Virus record (IMG/VR): IMGVR_UViG_3300045996_000681
Span: 1-38,448 of that record
DNA length: 38,448 nucleotides
Origin: a virus
Strand: one strand, 5' to 3'
In this document: positions 1 to 6,897 of the stretch, one piece after another
Layout of the letters: the number at the start of each line of letters is the position of its first letter
How positions within the stretch are numbered: the first letter of the stretch is position 1
Notes under the pieces: model-generated
Database searches by the model: none
What the model was told of the DNA's origin: nothing
What the model saw: only the letters and a program-made list of their open reading frames with translations
Made by a program: the position numbers and the translations under genes

Positions 1-56
1 GGCGAGGAACTCGCCAGACTGGGGGAGAACCCCCCAGGATCTTGAAATCCTGAGAT
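1..56. other. hairpin cluster at presumed cos region (left part)
   Basis: This short non-coding stretch follows the stop of the HNH gene on the minus strand. It contains closely packed hairpins: GGCGAG/CTCGCC (1-6 with 10-15), CTGGGGG/CCCCCAG (19-25 with 31-37) and CAGGAT/ATCCTG (35-40 with 47-52); the last two overlap, so they exclude each other. If the window is circularised, the first stem grows to 8 bp using the last two bases of the window. Packed hairpins between an HNH gene and the terminase genes are what a cos site looks like; no cut position can be read from sequence alone. Confidence 0.5.
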
Positions 57-368
57 TCACCAGATTCGCGAGGTCGGGAACTCGCTCACGGCTGGCACGG
101 GTGGTGGGGTGCGCTTGTTCCTTCGCCCGTTGCATGAGCGGCAGATCACGCGCAGGTTGCCGAGCTCATCGGTGCCGCCGTGCTTGACCTCGAGGATGTG
201 GTCTGCCTCAGCGCTCGCCGGCGTGAGGGGGGTGGTGTAGTCGAGCTCTCGTCCGCAGCCTGCGTCGTCGAACCCGGGGCAGTGGGTGAGCCCGTTGCGT
301 TGGGCTGCCTTCTTGACCCGCGCCGCGTTGCGCAGGTAGACGGCGGTCCCAGTACGGGAGGTGGTCAC
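57..368 (-). CDS. HNH endonuclease (packaging-associated)
   Basis: A 103-residue HNH nuclease. It has a Cys pair (C30, C38), the D56-H57 of the HNH core, an Asn (N71) and a C76-x2-C79-N80 zinc/HNH knuckle followed by a basic tail. I chose the GTG at 368 because it makes a 4-bp GTGA overlap with the stop of the upstream gene; a longer in-frame ATG at 419 would overlap that gene more deeply. In circular form the gene sits immediately upstream of the small terminase, across the hairpin region. HNH proteins beside terminase are known partners of cos cleavage by the large terminase in HK97-like phages; that role is inferred here from position and size. Confidence 0.85.
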   Translation of the reverse strand: MTTSRTGTAVYLRNAARVKKAAQRNGLTHCPGFDDAGCGRELDYTTPLTPASAEADHILEVKHGGTDELGNLRVICRSCNGRRNKRTPPPVPAVSEFPTSRIW

Positions 369-595
369 GCGCTCTCCCGCGCCTGCCGTATCTCCACGGC
401 CCGGTCTGCCTTCTCGCACTCCTCAGCCTGCTCGCGTGAGTCGCACACGGTCCGGCACACCAGGCACACGTGCGCGGCGTTGACGCACCACTGACACGAC
501 TTGCGCTCACCCACACAGCAGGCGGGCACGGCGTCGCAGTGGGCGCAGATGCCGCCGACGTACTCCTTGCCGCAGCGGCAACGGTGAGCAGCCAT
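365..595 (-). CDS. small cysteine-rich zinc-binding protein
   Basis: A 76-residue protein unusually rich in Cys, with several C-x-C and C-x2-C pairs spaced along the first 50 residues and an acidic/basic helical tail. The pattern suggests two or more structural zinc sites, but I recognise no named family. The ATG at 595 is chosen because GGGGAGG lies 6 bases upstream; an earlier in-frame ATG at 643 has no such site and would run into the preceding gene. It is translationally coupled to the HNH gene by a GTGA overlap, so it may act with it or simply be co-expressed. Confidence 0.7.
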   Translation of the reverse strand: MAAHRCRCGKEYVGGICAHCDAVPACCVGERKSCQWCVNAAHVCLVCRTVCDSREQAEECEKADRAVEIRQARESA

Positions 596-608
596 GACGC
601 GCCTCCCC

Positions 609-815
609 TCAGTCGTCGAGGTTCCACGGGTCGGCGTAGACAATGTCCGTCGGATGGCCGCCGTACCGCGCGAGTTCGCGCCGGGCTAGGCGGTATGCGC
701 GGCGCCAGGTGCAGCGAACCCAGGGGACGCCGTCTGGTTCGTAGCGCATCTGGCCGTCGTCGATGCTGATCCAGTATGACCATCGGCCATGCCGAGTGAT
801 GGTGGCGACCAGCAC
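609..815 (-). CDS. hypothetical small protein, first gene of the HNH/packaging unit
   Basis: A 68-residue protein with a beta-rich first half (aromatic strands around WSYWISIDD) and an Arg-rich helix, ending in an acidic tail. No family recognised. The reading frame is open much further upstream (to 1061), but that part runs through a hairpin terminator, so a downstream start is needed. The GTG at 815 has a G-rich Shine-Dalgarno (GGGGGG) four bases before it; a GTG at 842 is an alternative. It is the first gene after the terminator at 995-1032, and probably heads the transcript that continues through the HNH gene and, across the joined ends, into terminase. Confidence 0.6.
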   Translation of the reverse strand: MLVATITRHGRWSYWISIDDGQMRYEPDGVPWVRCTWRRAYRLARRELARYGGHPTDIVYADPWNLDD

Positions 816-994
816 GACGCCCCCCAAAGTTTGCCCCCGCACGAGCGCGACGTCCGGCCGCGTCCTCGTGAAGTGTGGCGCCGAGTCTGCGCCGCGTGCG
901 GGGGAGTGTGTGGCACGAACCGGACCGGGGACGGATCGACTTAACGAGAGGGGCGGCAGCGCCCCGCGGCCTCGGCCCGGTCGTGCGTCTGCAT

Positions 995-1032
995 GACGAA
1001 GGCCCGGGAGCGTCTGCTCACCGGGCCTCGTC
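995..1032 (-). terminator. hairpin terminator ending the early operon
   Basis: The arms GACGAAGGCCCGG (995-1007) and CCGGGCCTCGTC (1021-1032) form a 12-bp stem with one bulged A and a 13-base loop. It lies 63 bases past the GIY-YIG stop codon in the direction of the early operon. There is no long T-run after it, only TTCGTC, as is common in GC-rich actinobacteria. The base sequence GCATGACGAA at its edge recurs at the terminator near 14.18 kb. The 180 bases between it and the gene at 815 hold no ORF or promoter that I can defend. Confidence 0.6.
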
Positions 1033-1094
1033 ATGTGTTCTTGGCGTTGGGACGAATCCAACTTACGGCAAGACTACTTCGAGGAGGGCCGAAG

Positions 1095-1610
1095 TCAAGG
1101 CGACAGGCGAACGGGCTTGTACGACGTGATGACCGGCGGCCCGCACTTCTCCTTCCTCCGCTCGATCCAAGCCAGCAGCTCGGGCTCGGGGCGGAAGTCC
1201 TCGCGCCGACCAATGCGGAGGTGTGCGAACTGCTTGTGCCGGATCCGCTCGAGCGTCTTGTTCCCGGGCTCGGTGGCGAGGACGGCTTCGCGCCCAACCC
1301 TGAGTCCCGTTAGTCGCTCGGTCATGTTCGTCGTCGTGCCGATCTTGATGACGCCACCCGGCATGTTCAGGTAGTAGACCTGAGCCTGTCCCGAACGATC
1401 CGGCCCAGCGGCAATGCGGGCGATCTCCTCATCGGATCCGGGAGTGAGGTAGCCCTGTCGGGCCATCAGTCGAAGGGTCTCGTCTTGGATCGCGAGGGAG
1501 ACCTGCAAGGCATGCCTAGTGCAGATCGGGAACGGCATGCCCGGCCGCGCAGGTGCCGAGCAGAATCGACCTCCGTGCACCTGCGCGGTGCATTCCTCGG
1601 TCGTCCTCAT
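1095..1610 (-). CDS. GIY-YIG / T5orf172-like nuclease
   Basis: A 171-residue protein whose middle carries a GIY-YIG-type signature: VYYL at 78-81, IKIGTTTN at 88-95, a conserved Arg region near 100-104, and a Glu-led helix (E121 RIRHKQF). This layout matches the T5orf172/Mug113 branch of the GIY-YIG superfamily (metal-dependent DNA nicking/cutting). The N-terminal 35 residues have three Cys and a His that could bind zinc. The start ATG at 1610 overlaps the upstream stop by 4 bp and has AAGGTGG before it. It is the last gene before the terminator. It could be a homing-type or repair nuclease; the substrate is unknown. Confidence 0.75.
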   Translation of the reverse strand: MRTTEECTAQVHGGRFCSAPARPGMPFPICTRHALQVSLAIQDETLRLMARQGYLTPGSDEEIARIAAGPDRSGQAQVYYLNMPGGVIKIGTTTNMTERLTGLRVGREAVLATEPGNKTLERIRHKQFAHLRIGRREDFRPEPELLAWIERRKEKCGPPVITSYKPVRLSP

Positions 1611-2341
1611 GCCGCCACCTTGCCCCGGGTCGTCAAGTCGGCCAGCCGCATCGCGTCCTCGAACCGGTAGAGCCCCTCCTCGATGGGCTCTAGCTTCCCG
1701 GTCTTGACCCAACCTGAAACAGTCGACGGGGCCCGATCGCGGTCGATGGTCTTGAGCCCGCGCAGGATCTCGGTCTGCGTCATGAGCCGGGTTGAGAGCT
1801 CGGCACGAAGGAAGTCGCGCTGCGTCGCAAGCGTGAACTCCGTGCCGCATTCCCGGCAGATGCCGCCGGTCTGATGCTCGCCGACGTACAGCTCGCCGAC
1901 ACATCCTGTGCCATCCTCGCCCTTCGATGCGCACGGGCCCACGTACGTCGGTGGTGCCGGCCGTTCGAGCGCAGTCCGCACCCGGTGCCGGTACTCGTTG
2001 GCGTCGTCGCAGAACCCGAGCGCCATCTCGTCGTCCTCGGACGTGAAGTGCCCGTACCGATGCGCGACCTCGGCGAGCAGTCCTGGCATCGCGGATGTCG
2101 TCGGCTGCCACTCGGTCTCATCCATGAGGATCTGCCCGTAGAACCGCGCGACCTTGTCCTCGATCTCGCGCATGAGGTCGCTGACGTACACGTCGATGAC
2201 GAGGGGTTCGGTCTTTCCGCGCGGCATCCCGTTGAGCCCGTTGCCGCCACCGGTGCGGAGTCGGGCCTGTAGCGCCGGCCACTGGGCGACGACGTACAGG
2301 AGCGAGTCGCGGGCCTCGAGGGCTTCCAGGTTGGAGATCAT
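1607..2341 (-). CDS. DNA-binding-like protein with Cys4 zinc site and C-terminal HTH
   Basis: A 244-residue protein. The first about 130 residues are mostly helical; then two C-x(n)-C pairs (near residues 145-175, including ICREC) form a likely zinc ribbon. The C-terminus has a helix-turn-helix-like segment with a SGWVKTGKL turn and a DAMRLADL helix, resembling regulators that read a small DNA operator. Strong Shine-Dalgarno GGAGGAA precedes the ATG, which overlaps the upstream stop by 4 bp. Similar zinc-plus-HTH proteins are common and uncharacterised in actinophage early operons. A regulatory role is inferred only from the fold-like features. Confidence 0.75.
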   Translation of the reverse strand: MISNLEALEARDSLLYVVAQWPALQARLRTGGGNGLNGMPRGKTEPLVIDVYVSDLMREIEDKVARFYGQILMDETEWQPTTSAMPGLLAEVAHRYGHFTSEDDEMALGFCDDANEYRHRVRTALERPAPPTYVGPCASKGEDGTGCVGELYVGEHQTGGICRECGTEFTLATQRDFLRAELSTRLMTQTEILRGLKTIDRDRAPSTVSGWVKTGKLEPIEEGLYRFEDAMRLADLTTRGKVAA

Positions 2342-2469
2342 CGGCGGTTCCTCCGTCGCGTCTTGGCTCGGTAGGCGGCGTGCATCTTGGATCGGCGGGG
2401 TGTGGTGACGATCTCCTCGAGCTCGGCGTAGAGGGCCCAGAACTCGGGCCAGCTGATCCAGAAGCCCAT
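2338..2469 (-). CDS. hypothetical 43-residue protein
   Basis: A short protein with an aromatic N-terminal helix (FWISWPEFW...) and a strongly basic C-terminus (KTRRRNRR). The ATG at 2469 shares its A with the stop codon of the gene before (TGATG) and has AAGGAA upstream. The basic tail suggests nucleic-acid contact. No family recognised; reality rests on the good ribosome site and the exact overlaps on both sides. Confidence 0.6.
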   Translation of the reverse strand: MGFWISWPEFWALYAELEEIVTTPRRSKMHAAYRAKTRRRNRR

Positions 2470-2657
2470 CAGTCGTTCCTTCCGTCGAGGTCCCACAGGT
2501 GCGTCACGGGCGGGTGTGCGGTAAGCGCCTTCTCCGGGCGCAGAATCGGTCGGGGGTCCGCGGGTGCCGGGGCGGCGGTTGCGGCCCAGCACGTGCACGT
2601 GTGCGCGGCGCAGGCGGGGCATGCGGCTGCGGCGCGTGGTGCGGCGTCGGCGGTCAC
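2469..2657 (-). CDS. hypothetical small Cys-containing protein
   Basis: A 62-residue protein with Ala-rich N-terminal region and four Cys in CPAC...CTC spacing, then a Pro-rich stretch ending in WDLDGRND. The end resembles the tail of the 609-815 product (WNLDD), perhaps a shared short motif. The GTG start overlaps the upstream stop as GTGA, with GCGAGG before it. A zinc knuckle is possible; no function can be assigned. Confidence 0.55.
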   Translation of the reverse strand: MTADAAPRAAAACPACAAHTCTCWAATAAPAPADPRPILRPEKALTAHPPVTHLWDLDGRND

Positions 2658-2788
2658 CGCCGGGCCTCGCGATCGGCGAAGGCGTAGGCGGCCTCCCAGG
2701 AGGCGAAGACAGCCCCGTGGTCTTCCTGGACGTTCTCCGCCGCCCAGCAGTCGAGCCCGGCCCACTTGCGCACTCGCCATGCCCTCAT
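2654..2788 (-). CDS. hypothetical 44-residue actinophage protein
   Basis: Small aromatic-rich protein (MRAWRVRKW start) with a C-terminal helix of the SWEAAYAFADREARR type, a pattern seen in many short conserved actinophage proteins of unknown role. The start is fixed by a 4-bp ATGA overlap and by AGGAG just upstream. No signal peptide or membrane segment. Confidence 0.65.
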   Translation of the reverse strand: MRAWRVRKWAGLDCWAAENVQEDHGAVFASWEAAYAFADREARR

Positions 2789-2970
2789 CGCACTCCTCCT
2801 GTCGTCCGTCCGCAGTCGCGGACCCGGTTGTAGTCCCGCCCGCACCCACGCCGGCACGTGAACGGGTGGGTGAGCTCGCGGTCGCAGTCCCACAGGCACA
2901 GGACGCGGGCGGCGAGGTGGATGGCGTGTGCGGCCATCGCGAGGGCGAGCGGGTAGCGGTGCGCGGTCAT
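2785..2970 (-). CDS. hypothetical small Cys/His protein
   Basis: A 61-residue protein: an Ala-rich helix, then C-x3-C, C-x3-C and a final Cys with a His (LCLWDC...FTCRRGCGRD...DCGR), a likely zinc-binding fold of the zinc-ribbon kind. ATGA overlap with the preceding gene fixes the start. It is one of several small Cys-rich proteins in this operon; I do not recognise the family. Confidence 0.6.
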   Translation of the reverse strand: MTAHRYPLALAMAAHAIHLAARVLCLWDCDRELTHPFTCRRGCGRDYNRVRDCGRTTGGVR

Positions 2971-3284
2971 GCGTCGCCTCGCAGGTACGCGGCGACCATC
3001 GCGGCCTGGTGAGCGTGCCTGCTGGCGTACCCGTGGGCGTCGCCCGCAGGGCAGCACAGGCCGTCATGGTCGGCGCACGACATCCGGTCGCTGTCGTGGT
3101 CCCGCAGCACGCCCGCGATCCCGTCGACGTCGTCCGCCACGACGGCGAGGAGCGTCCGTGCCCTGTCTCTGACCATCGCGCGCGCCCACTGCTGCTGGTC
3201 TGCTCGCGAAGGGCTCACGGTGTCGTCCCAGGCCCAAGGATCCAGCGCCCGTGCGACGCGCTCCGTCAGGCTCTCGCCGCTCAT
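2967..3284 (-). CDS. hypothetical protein (helical, Cys/His-containing C-terminus)
   Basis: A 105-residue protein. The first two-thirds look helical (ERVARALDPW..., ARTLLAVVADDVDGIAGVL), the last third has clustered His and Cys (SCADHDGLCC...HGYASRHAHQ) that could hold a metal. The ATG at 3284 is preceded by GAGGAGGGG and overlaps the upstream stop. Similar proteins (start MSGESLTERVARAL...) occur in actinophage early regions; function unknown. Confidence 0.7.
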   Translation of the reverse strand: MSGESLTERVARALDPWAWDDTVSPSRADQQQWARAMVRDRARTLLAVVADDVDGIAGVLRDHDSDRMSCADHDGLCCPAGDAHGYASRHAHQAAMVAAYLRGDA

Positions 3285-3880
3285 CGCCCCTCCTCCTCGT
3301 CCACGGTCACGCCCGCGGTCCGCAGCCAGTCCGCCACCACAGACTCCGGGCGCCCGCTCTCGGACGCGATCGTGCGCACCTGCTCCCGGGTGACGGCCGG
3401 CGCGGGCGGTGCGGCCTCCGGTGCGGGCGCATCCAGGAGGGCGCGGAGGTCCCGGAGGTCGGGGGCGTAGCGCCCGCGACCCTCGTACGAGTCGCACAGT
3501 CCTGCGACACCGGCCCGGAGCGCGGCCACCTCGGCGCGGGCGGCGTCGAGGTCGGCCTTCCACTTGTCGCGCTCCTGCACGACCTGGAACACCTCGGCGC
3601 GGGCGGCGTCACGCTCGGCGCGGTAGGCGGCCGCGTCCCGAAGTCGCTCGAGCCGTTCGACCTCGCCGTCCTCACGCGCAGGGGCGGACGGGTCGTGCAG
3701 GACGTACTCGTCTTCGTCCTGTGCCATCTGGGCGGACGTCCAGAGATCGCCCGCGCCTGAGATCCACTTCCCGTCTCGGCGCTTGTGCCACTCGCCACCA
3801 CCCCAGGACGAGATCACCATGCGCGCGACGGGCAGCGCGTCGAGTTCGGCCGCCGTGGTGATGGTGCGGGGGGTGGTCAT
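3281..3880 (-). CDS. coiled-coil protein with C-terminal helical domain
   Basis: A 199-residue protein. The N-terminal 70 residues are a small beta-rich domain with Trp and Gly; residues about 70-140 form a long charged heptad-like coiled coil; the C-terminus (VTREQVRTIASESGRPESVVADWL...) looks like a short DNA-binding or helical-hairpin domain. I chose the ATG at 3880, which has GAGGAG five bases upstream; an in-frame ATG at 3913 overlaps the helicase stop by 4 bp and would add 11 residues. The position directly after DnaB hints at a replication accessory role, which is only inference. Confidence 0.7.
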   Translation of the reverse strand: MTTPRTITTAAELDALPVARMVISSWGGGEWHKRRDGKWISGAGDLWTSAQMAQDEDEYVLHDPSAPAREDGEVERLERLRDAAAYRAERDAARAEVFQVVQERDKWKADLDAARAEVAALRAGVAGLCDSYEGRGRYAPDLRDLRALLDAPAPEAAPPAPAVTREQVRTIASESGRPESVVADWLRTAGVTVDEEEGR

Positions 3881-3909
3881 GTCGTCTCCTCGGGGTGTCG
3901 TGTGGGCGT

Positions 3910-5178
3910 TCATGAGGCCACCGCGCTCGGTCGCCACTTCTTCGGGTCGAGCCGCGCGATGTCGCCGCGGCGTTCGAGCTCGAACGGGCCCGTGATGCCA
4001 TGGCGGTTCTTCGGGACGGCGGCGAGCATCTTCGAGGGGTCGGCGTCCTCGTCGACGTGGAGCAGGATGATGACGTCGGCGTCCTGCTCCAGCGCGCCCG
4101 ATTCGCGAAGGTCGGCCATGGTCGGGCGCTTGTCCGTGCGGTTCGCGGACTCCCGGTTCAGCTGAGCGAGAGCGATGACCGGGACCTCGAGCTCCTTCGC
4201 CATGACCTTGAGGTCGCGCGACCAGCCGGCGACCTGCTCGTGTCGGGGACGTCGGTCGCCGTTCGCGCCGGACATGAGCTGGATGTAGTCGACGACGACC
4301 CCCGCGAGCGGCCCGCGGCGAGCGAGCGTGCGGGCGTAGGACCGGATGTCGAGGGTGCGCACGGTCGACCGGTCGTCGACCGCGAGCTTGAGCTCACCGA
4401 TCTGCGCGCGTGCCTTCGCGATGTGGTGCCAGTCGCGCTCGGTGAGGGTCCGCTGCTCCATGCGGGTCAGCGACACCTCGGCAAGCTCGGCGAGGACGCG
4501 CTTGTCGACCTCGGGCTTTGGCATCTCGAGCGAGTGCAGAGACACCCACCCGTGCTTGGCGAGCGCGACGGCGGCCTGCTTGCCCATGAGCGACTTGCCC
4601 ATGCCCGGTCGCGCGCCGATGACATACAGGGCACCGGGTCGCCAGCCGCCGATGAGGTGGTTCAGGTCCTCCCAGGGCGTCGGCACGTAGTCCGGCGCCT
4701 CGGCCTCGAGGTCCTCGATCGTCTGGTCGATGGTCTCGCCGATCGTGGAGACCTCGGCGATGGTCCGCGACGCCTTGTCGACCTGGGCCCGGATCTCCTC
4801 CTGGACCTCCTGCGCGTCCCCGGTGCCGTCCTCGGTGAGCTGGGCGGCGCGGTGGGCGGCGATGTTGAGCCGGCGCAGGATGGCTCGGTTGACGACCTGC
4901 CCGGCGTACAGGCGAGCGAGCCCGCCAGCCGGAGCCGCGCCGTAGAGGTCGGTGATGAGCGTCGGGTCGATCGGCAGCGACGCCCGGGACAGGTGCTGGG
5001 CGACGGTGACGGGCTCGGGAGGCATCCGCTTGCCGTCGAGGTCGAGCATCAGCGACCACAGGGCTTCGAGGCGGGGGTCGCGGAAGTCGGCGGGGTCGAC
5101 GTCCTCGACGTCGCGGATGAGCTTGGGGCGGTTGAGGATGACGCCGATGAGGGCGCGCTCCGGGTCGAGGTCGTTCAC
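3910..5178 (-). CDS. dnaB: replicative DNA helicase, DnaB-like
   Basis: A 422-residue helicase that would unwind the phage fork. The N-terminal DnaB domain spans about residues 1-110, a linker about 110-160, then the RecA-type motor: Walker A GARPGMGKS (188-196), Walker B VVVDYIQLM with D297, the ALAQLNR sensor with Q339, and the SGALEQDADV region from 360 with KNRHG at 390-394. Length is slightly short for DnaB (about 450) but all motor motifs are intact. GTG start, GTGA overlap. It follows the replication protein gene closely, which fits an initiator that loads this helicase. Confidence 0.93.
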   Translation of the reverse strand: MNDLDPERALIGVILNRPKLIRDVEDVDPADFRDPRLEALWSLMLDLDGKRMPPEPVTVAQHLSRASLPIDPTLITDLYGAAPAGGLARLYAGQVVNRAILRRLNIAAHRAAQLTEDGTGDAQEVQEEIRAQVDKASRTIAEVSTIGETIDQTIEDLEAEAPDYVPTPWEDLNHLIGGWRPGALYVIGARPGMGKSLMGKQAAVALAKHGWVSLHSLEMPKPEVDKRVLAELAEVSLTRMEQRTLTERDWHHIAKARAQIGELKLAVDDRSTVRTLDIRSYARTLARRGPLAGVVVDYIQLMSGANGDRRPRHEQVAGWSRDLKVMAKELEVPVIALAQLNRESANRTDKRPTMADLRESGALEQDADVIILLHVDEDADPSKMLAAVPKNRHGITGPFELERRGDIARLDPKKWRPSAVAS

Positions 5179-5417
5179 TCGGCACGACCCCCCTGACTGC
5201 TCATCCCGAGAGCGGCGAGCACCCGCTCCGCGACATGCTGGGGGCCGTACTGCAACCCGAGCCCGTCAGCGGGCAGGACGCCGCATTCAACGCAGTAGAG
5301 ATGCCGCCCGCTGCTAACTCCATCGGGAGCCAGCTCGACCAAATCCGGGGTGTGGACCGCTACCGCTTCCGTCACGGCGGCTACCTGGTCTGGTGTGGCG
5401 ATGATGATCTTGTTCAC
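5175..5417 (-). CDS. hypothetical protein between replication genes
   Basis: An 80-residue protein beginning with a beta strand (NKIIIATPDQ) and containing a single C-x2-C (YCVECG) in its middle. Its end is helical. GTG start in a GTGA overlap, with GAGGA six bases upstream. Placed exactly between the initiator-like gene and the DnaB helicase, so a small helicase-loading or modulating role is possible but not shown by any motif. Confidence 0.65.
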   Translation of the reverse strand: MNKIIIATPDQVAAVTEAVAVHTPDLVELAPDGVSSGRHLYCVECGVLPADGLGLQYGPQHVAERVLAALGMSSQGGRAE

Positions 5418-6139
5418 GGCGCGTCCTCTCGTCTGACGGGGCGGTCCCACACGCTGCTGCCGGTGCGGGGTTGGGGTGTGCGGCCGTCGCGTGTCGCGTA
5501 CTCGGCTGCGTTCATGAGCCAGCGGGTGAAGGCGGCGTTCCAGTTCTTCGCCGTCCTGCCCTTCTCCTCGGCGTGGGCCCGGAACTTGACCGTCTCGCGG
5601 TCGAGTTCGAGGCCGGCTTCGACGGCCCGTTCCTTGTGCTCGACGGTCGGGGCCCACGAGCTCGGGAGAGTCGTGGCGCGGACCGCGTGAGCGGCCTTCT
5701 CCCCTTCTCCCCTTCTCCCCTTCTCCCCTTCTCCTATGGCCTCATTTGCATGAGGGCTCACTGAGTTCTCACTGAGTGCTCCGTGAGTCTCAGCGTTGTC
5801 GCAGGTGGGAAGGGGGTAGCGGCCTCGACTTGGCCGATTGATGACCTGATGCGTAGAGAAGTTGGTGATGTGCAGGAACGGCTTCCCGTCGACCGTGTAG
5901 CGGCTCAACATCCCCTTGCGTGAGCACTCACTGAGGGCTCCGTGAATCAACTTGAGCGCCGCATCCTGGTCGGGCTCGAGGGGAAACAGGTCGGACCGGA
6001 TGAGCGCCTCCACGTCCCTGCCGACGCCGTTGTCGTCCACGTACGACCACAGACCGATGAAGACGAGGCGGTGGGGGATCGAGAGGGATACGACGTCTTG
6101 CGACGTCCAGAACTCGGGGCGGATGCTGCGGATTCTCAC
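5414..6139 (-). CDS. replication initiator-like protein (DnaD/O-type)
   Basis: A 241-residue protein. The N-terminal half (starting RIRSIRPEFW...) has the typical winged-helix style of phage replisome organisers, including PHRLVFIGLWSYVDDNGVGR. A low-complexity linker (about residues 125-165) separates it from a C-terminal domain ending in Arg/Pro-rich sequence with TAKNWNAAFTRWL, similar to the DnaD-like tail that contacts helicase. The DNA for the linker holds short iteron-like repeats and an octamer tandem repeat, as in lambda O where the origin lies inside the gene. GTG start by GTGA overlap. Upstream neighbours are a methyltransferase and RusA; downstream is DnaB. Confidence 0.8.
   Translation of the reverse strand: MRIRSIRPEFWTSQDVVSLSIPHRLVFIGLWSYVDDNGVGRDVEALIRSDLFPLEPDQDAALKLIHGALSECSRKGMLSRYTVDGKPFLHITNFSTHQVINRPSRGRYPLPTCDNAETHGALSENSVSPHANEAIGEGEKGRRGEGEKAAHAVRATTLPSSWAPTVEHKERAVEAGLELDRETVKFRAHAEEKGRTAKNWNAAFTRWLMNAAEYATRDGRTPQPRTGSSVWDRPVRREDAP
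5697..5734. repeat. octamer tandem repeat (TTCTCCCC)4 plus partial copy
   Basis: Four perfect copies of TTCTCCCC (5697-5728) and six more matching bases. On the coding strand it reads as repeated GGGGAGAA and encodes a Gly/Glu/Lys/Arg-rich linker in the replication protein. Because the unit is eight bases, a change of one copy would shift the reading frame. Confidence 0.9.
5754..5945. repeat. iteron-like CTCACTGAG repeats, candidate origin
   Basis: CTCACTGAG occurs at 5757-5765, 5768-5776 and 5927-5935, each nearly palindromic (CTCA-C-TGAG), with a relative CTCCGTGAG at 5780-5788. Longer blocks around the second and third copies are also alike (CTCACTGAG, three bases, CTCCGTGA). They lie in the linker-coding middle of the replication protein gene. 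Origin function is inferred from analogy with lambdoid initiators. Confidence 0.45.
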
Positions 6140-6897
6140 GCCGCTACGTCCTCTCGGTTGACCATGAGCCAGGCTCGCAACTGCAACCCGATCCACTCGG
6201 TGTAGACGGGCGGCAAGGACTGGTGCATCCCGCCCGTCGTCATCCAGTCGATGCCGAGGAGGCGCTGCTGGATGTGCCGCGGGGGCACGTAGCCGCCGTG
6301 ACGCTCGTACTTGGCGGCGTGCCGGTGCTGAGCCGGCGTCTGTCCGGGCTTGCGCGCTCGGGCGCCTCCGTACGAGCCGGCGACCCACACGCTCGAGTCG
6401 TGCACGTGCGGACCGGGCGCCACGAGCGGGATGCTGGACTCAAACCGTCGCGGGCGCTCGAGCCGCAGAGGCAACCCGTCGTCGTCCAGAGCGCCGAGCC
6501 CGAACATGCACCCGCAGAGCTCGATCGGGTCCAGCAGCGGCGCCTCGGGGACGTTCTCGATGACGTACGGCCGACCCGTCGCGATCAGCGCCTCACGGGT
6601 CGGGCCGATGAGGTCGGGGTATTCCTCCCGGTCGAGGGCCCGGGTGCCGGCAGAGTGGCGCTGGCACGGGGGAGAGGCGGCGATGACGTCGTACTCGTGG
6701 CCGTGGTCGCGGATGTACTGCACGGCATCGGCCTGAATGGACGGGAACGGGTAGCGCTTCTGCGAGAACCCGACCCGCTTGCCCTTGGCGTTGACGTGCT
6801 TGAACAGGTCGACGCCTGTGACGTCGAAGCCGGCGCGGTCGTAGCCGACGGATGCGCCGCCCTCGCAGCAGAACGTGTCCAGCAGCCGGGGCCTCAC
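6136..6897 (-). CDS. C5 cytosine DNA methyltransferase
   Basis: A 253-residue enzyme that would methylate C5 of cytosine in DNA using S-adenosylmethionine. Motif I is DTFCCEGGASVG (7-18), the catalytic PPCQ is at 76-79 (motif IV), and ENV at 114-116 is motif VI; a short Arg-containing motif VIII-like stretch follows (RLERPRRF). The target recognition region is short, as in compact phage enzymes. GTG start at 6897 in a GTGA overlap; AGGAGA lies in the preceding mini-gene. No restriction enzyme gene is adjacent, so it is an orphan; protection from host restriction is the likely benefit. Confidence 0.88.
   Translation of the reverse strand: MRPRLLDTFCCEGGASVGYDRAGFDVTGVDLFKHVNAKGKRVGFSQKRYPFPSIQADAVQYIRDHGHEYDVIAASPPCQRHSAGTRALDREEYPDLIGPTREALIATGRPYVIENVPEAPLLDPIELCGCMFGLGALDDDGLPLRLERPRRFESSIPLVAPGPHVHDSSVWVAGSYGGARARKPGQTPAQHRHAAKYERHGGYVPPRHIQQRLLGIDWMTTGGMHQSLPPVYTEWIGLQLRAWLMVNREDVAA

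Noticed and set aside
609-1061. Longer 150-residue version of the 609 gene
   Set aside because: It would start inside a terminator hairpin and its first 80 residues look like shadow-frame sequence; the GTG at 815 has a good ribosome site.
1046-1062. tRNA-like T-arm hairpin (GTTGG/CCAAC on the minus strand)
   Set aside because: The loop does not match the TTCGA consensus and no matching acceptor, D or anticodon arms could be found around it.
2434-2450. GGCCC...GGGCC at 2434-2450
   Set aside because: The spacing is seven bases rather than four and it lies within a coding gene, so it was not taken as an operator copy.
4000-5196. Long plus-strand frame opposite the DnaB gene
   Set aside because: It is the antisense shadow of a helicase with all motor motifs; composition is Arg/Val/Gly-skewed as expected for GC-rich antisense frames.
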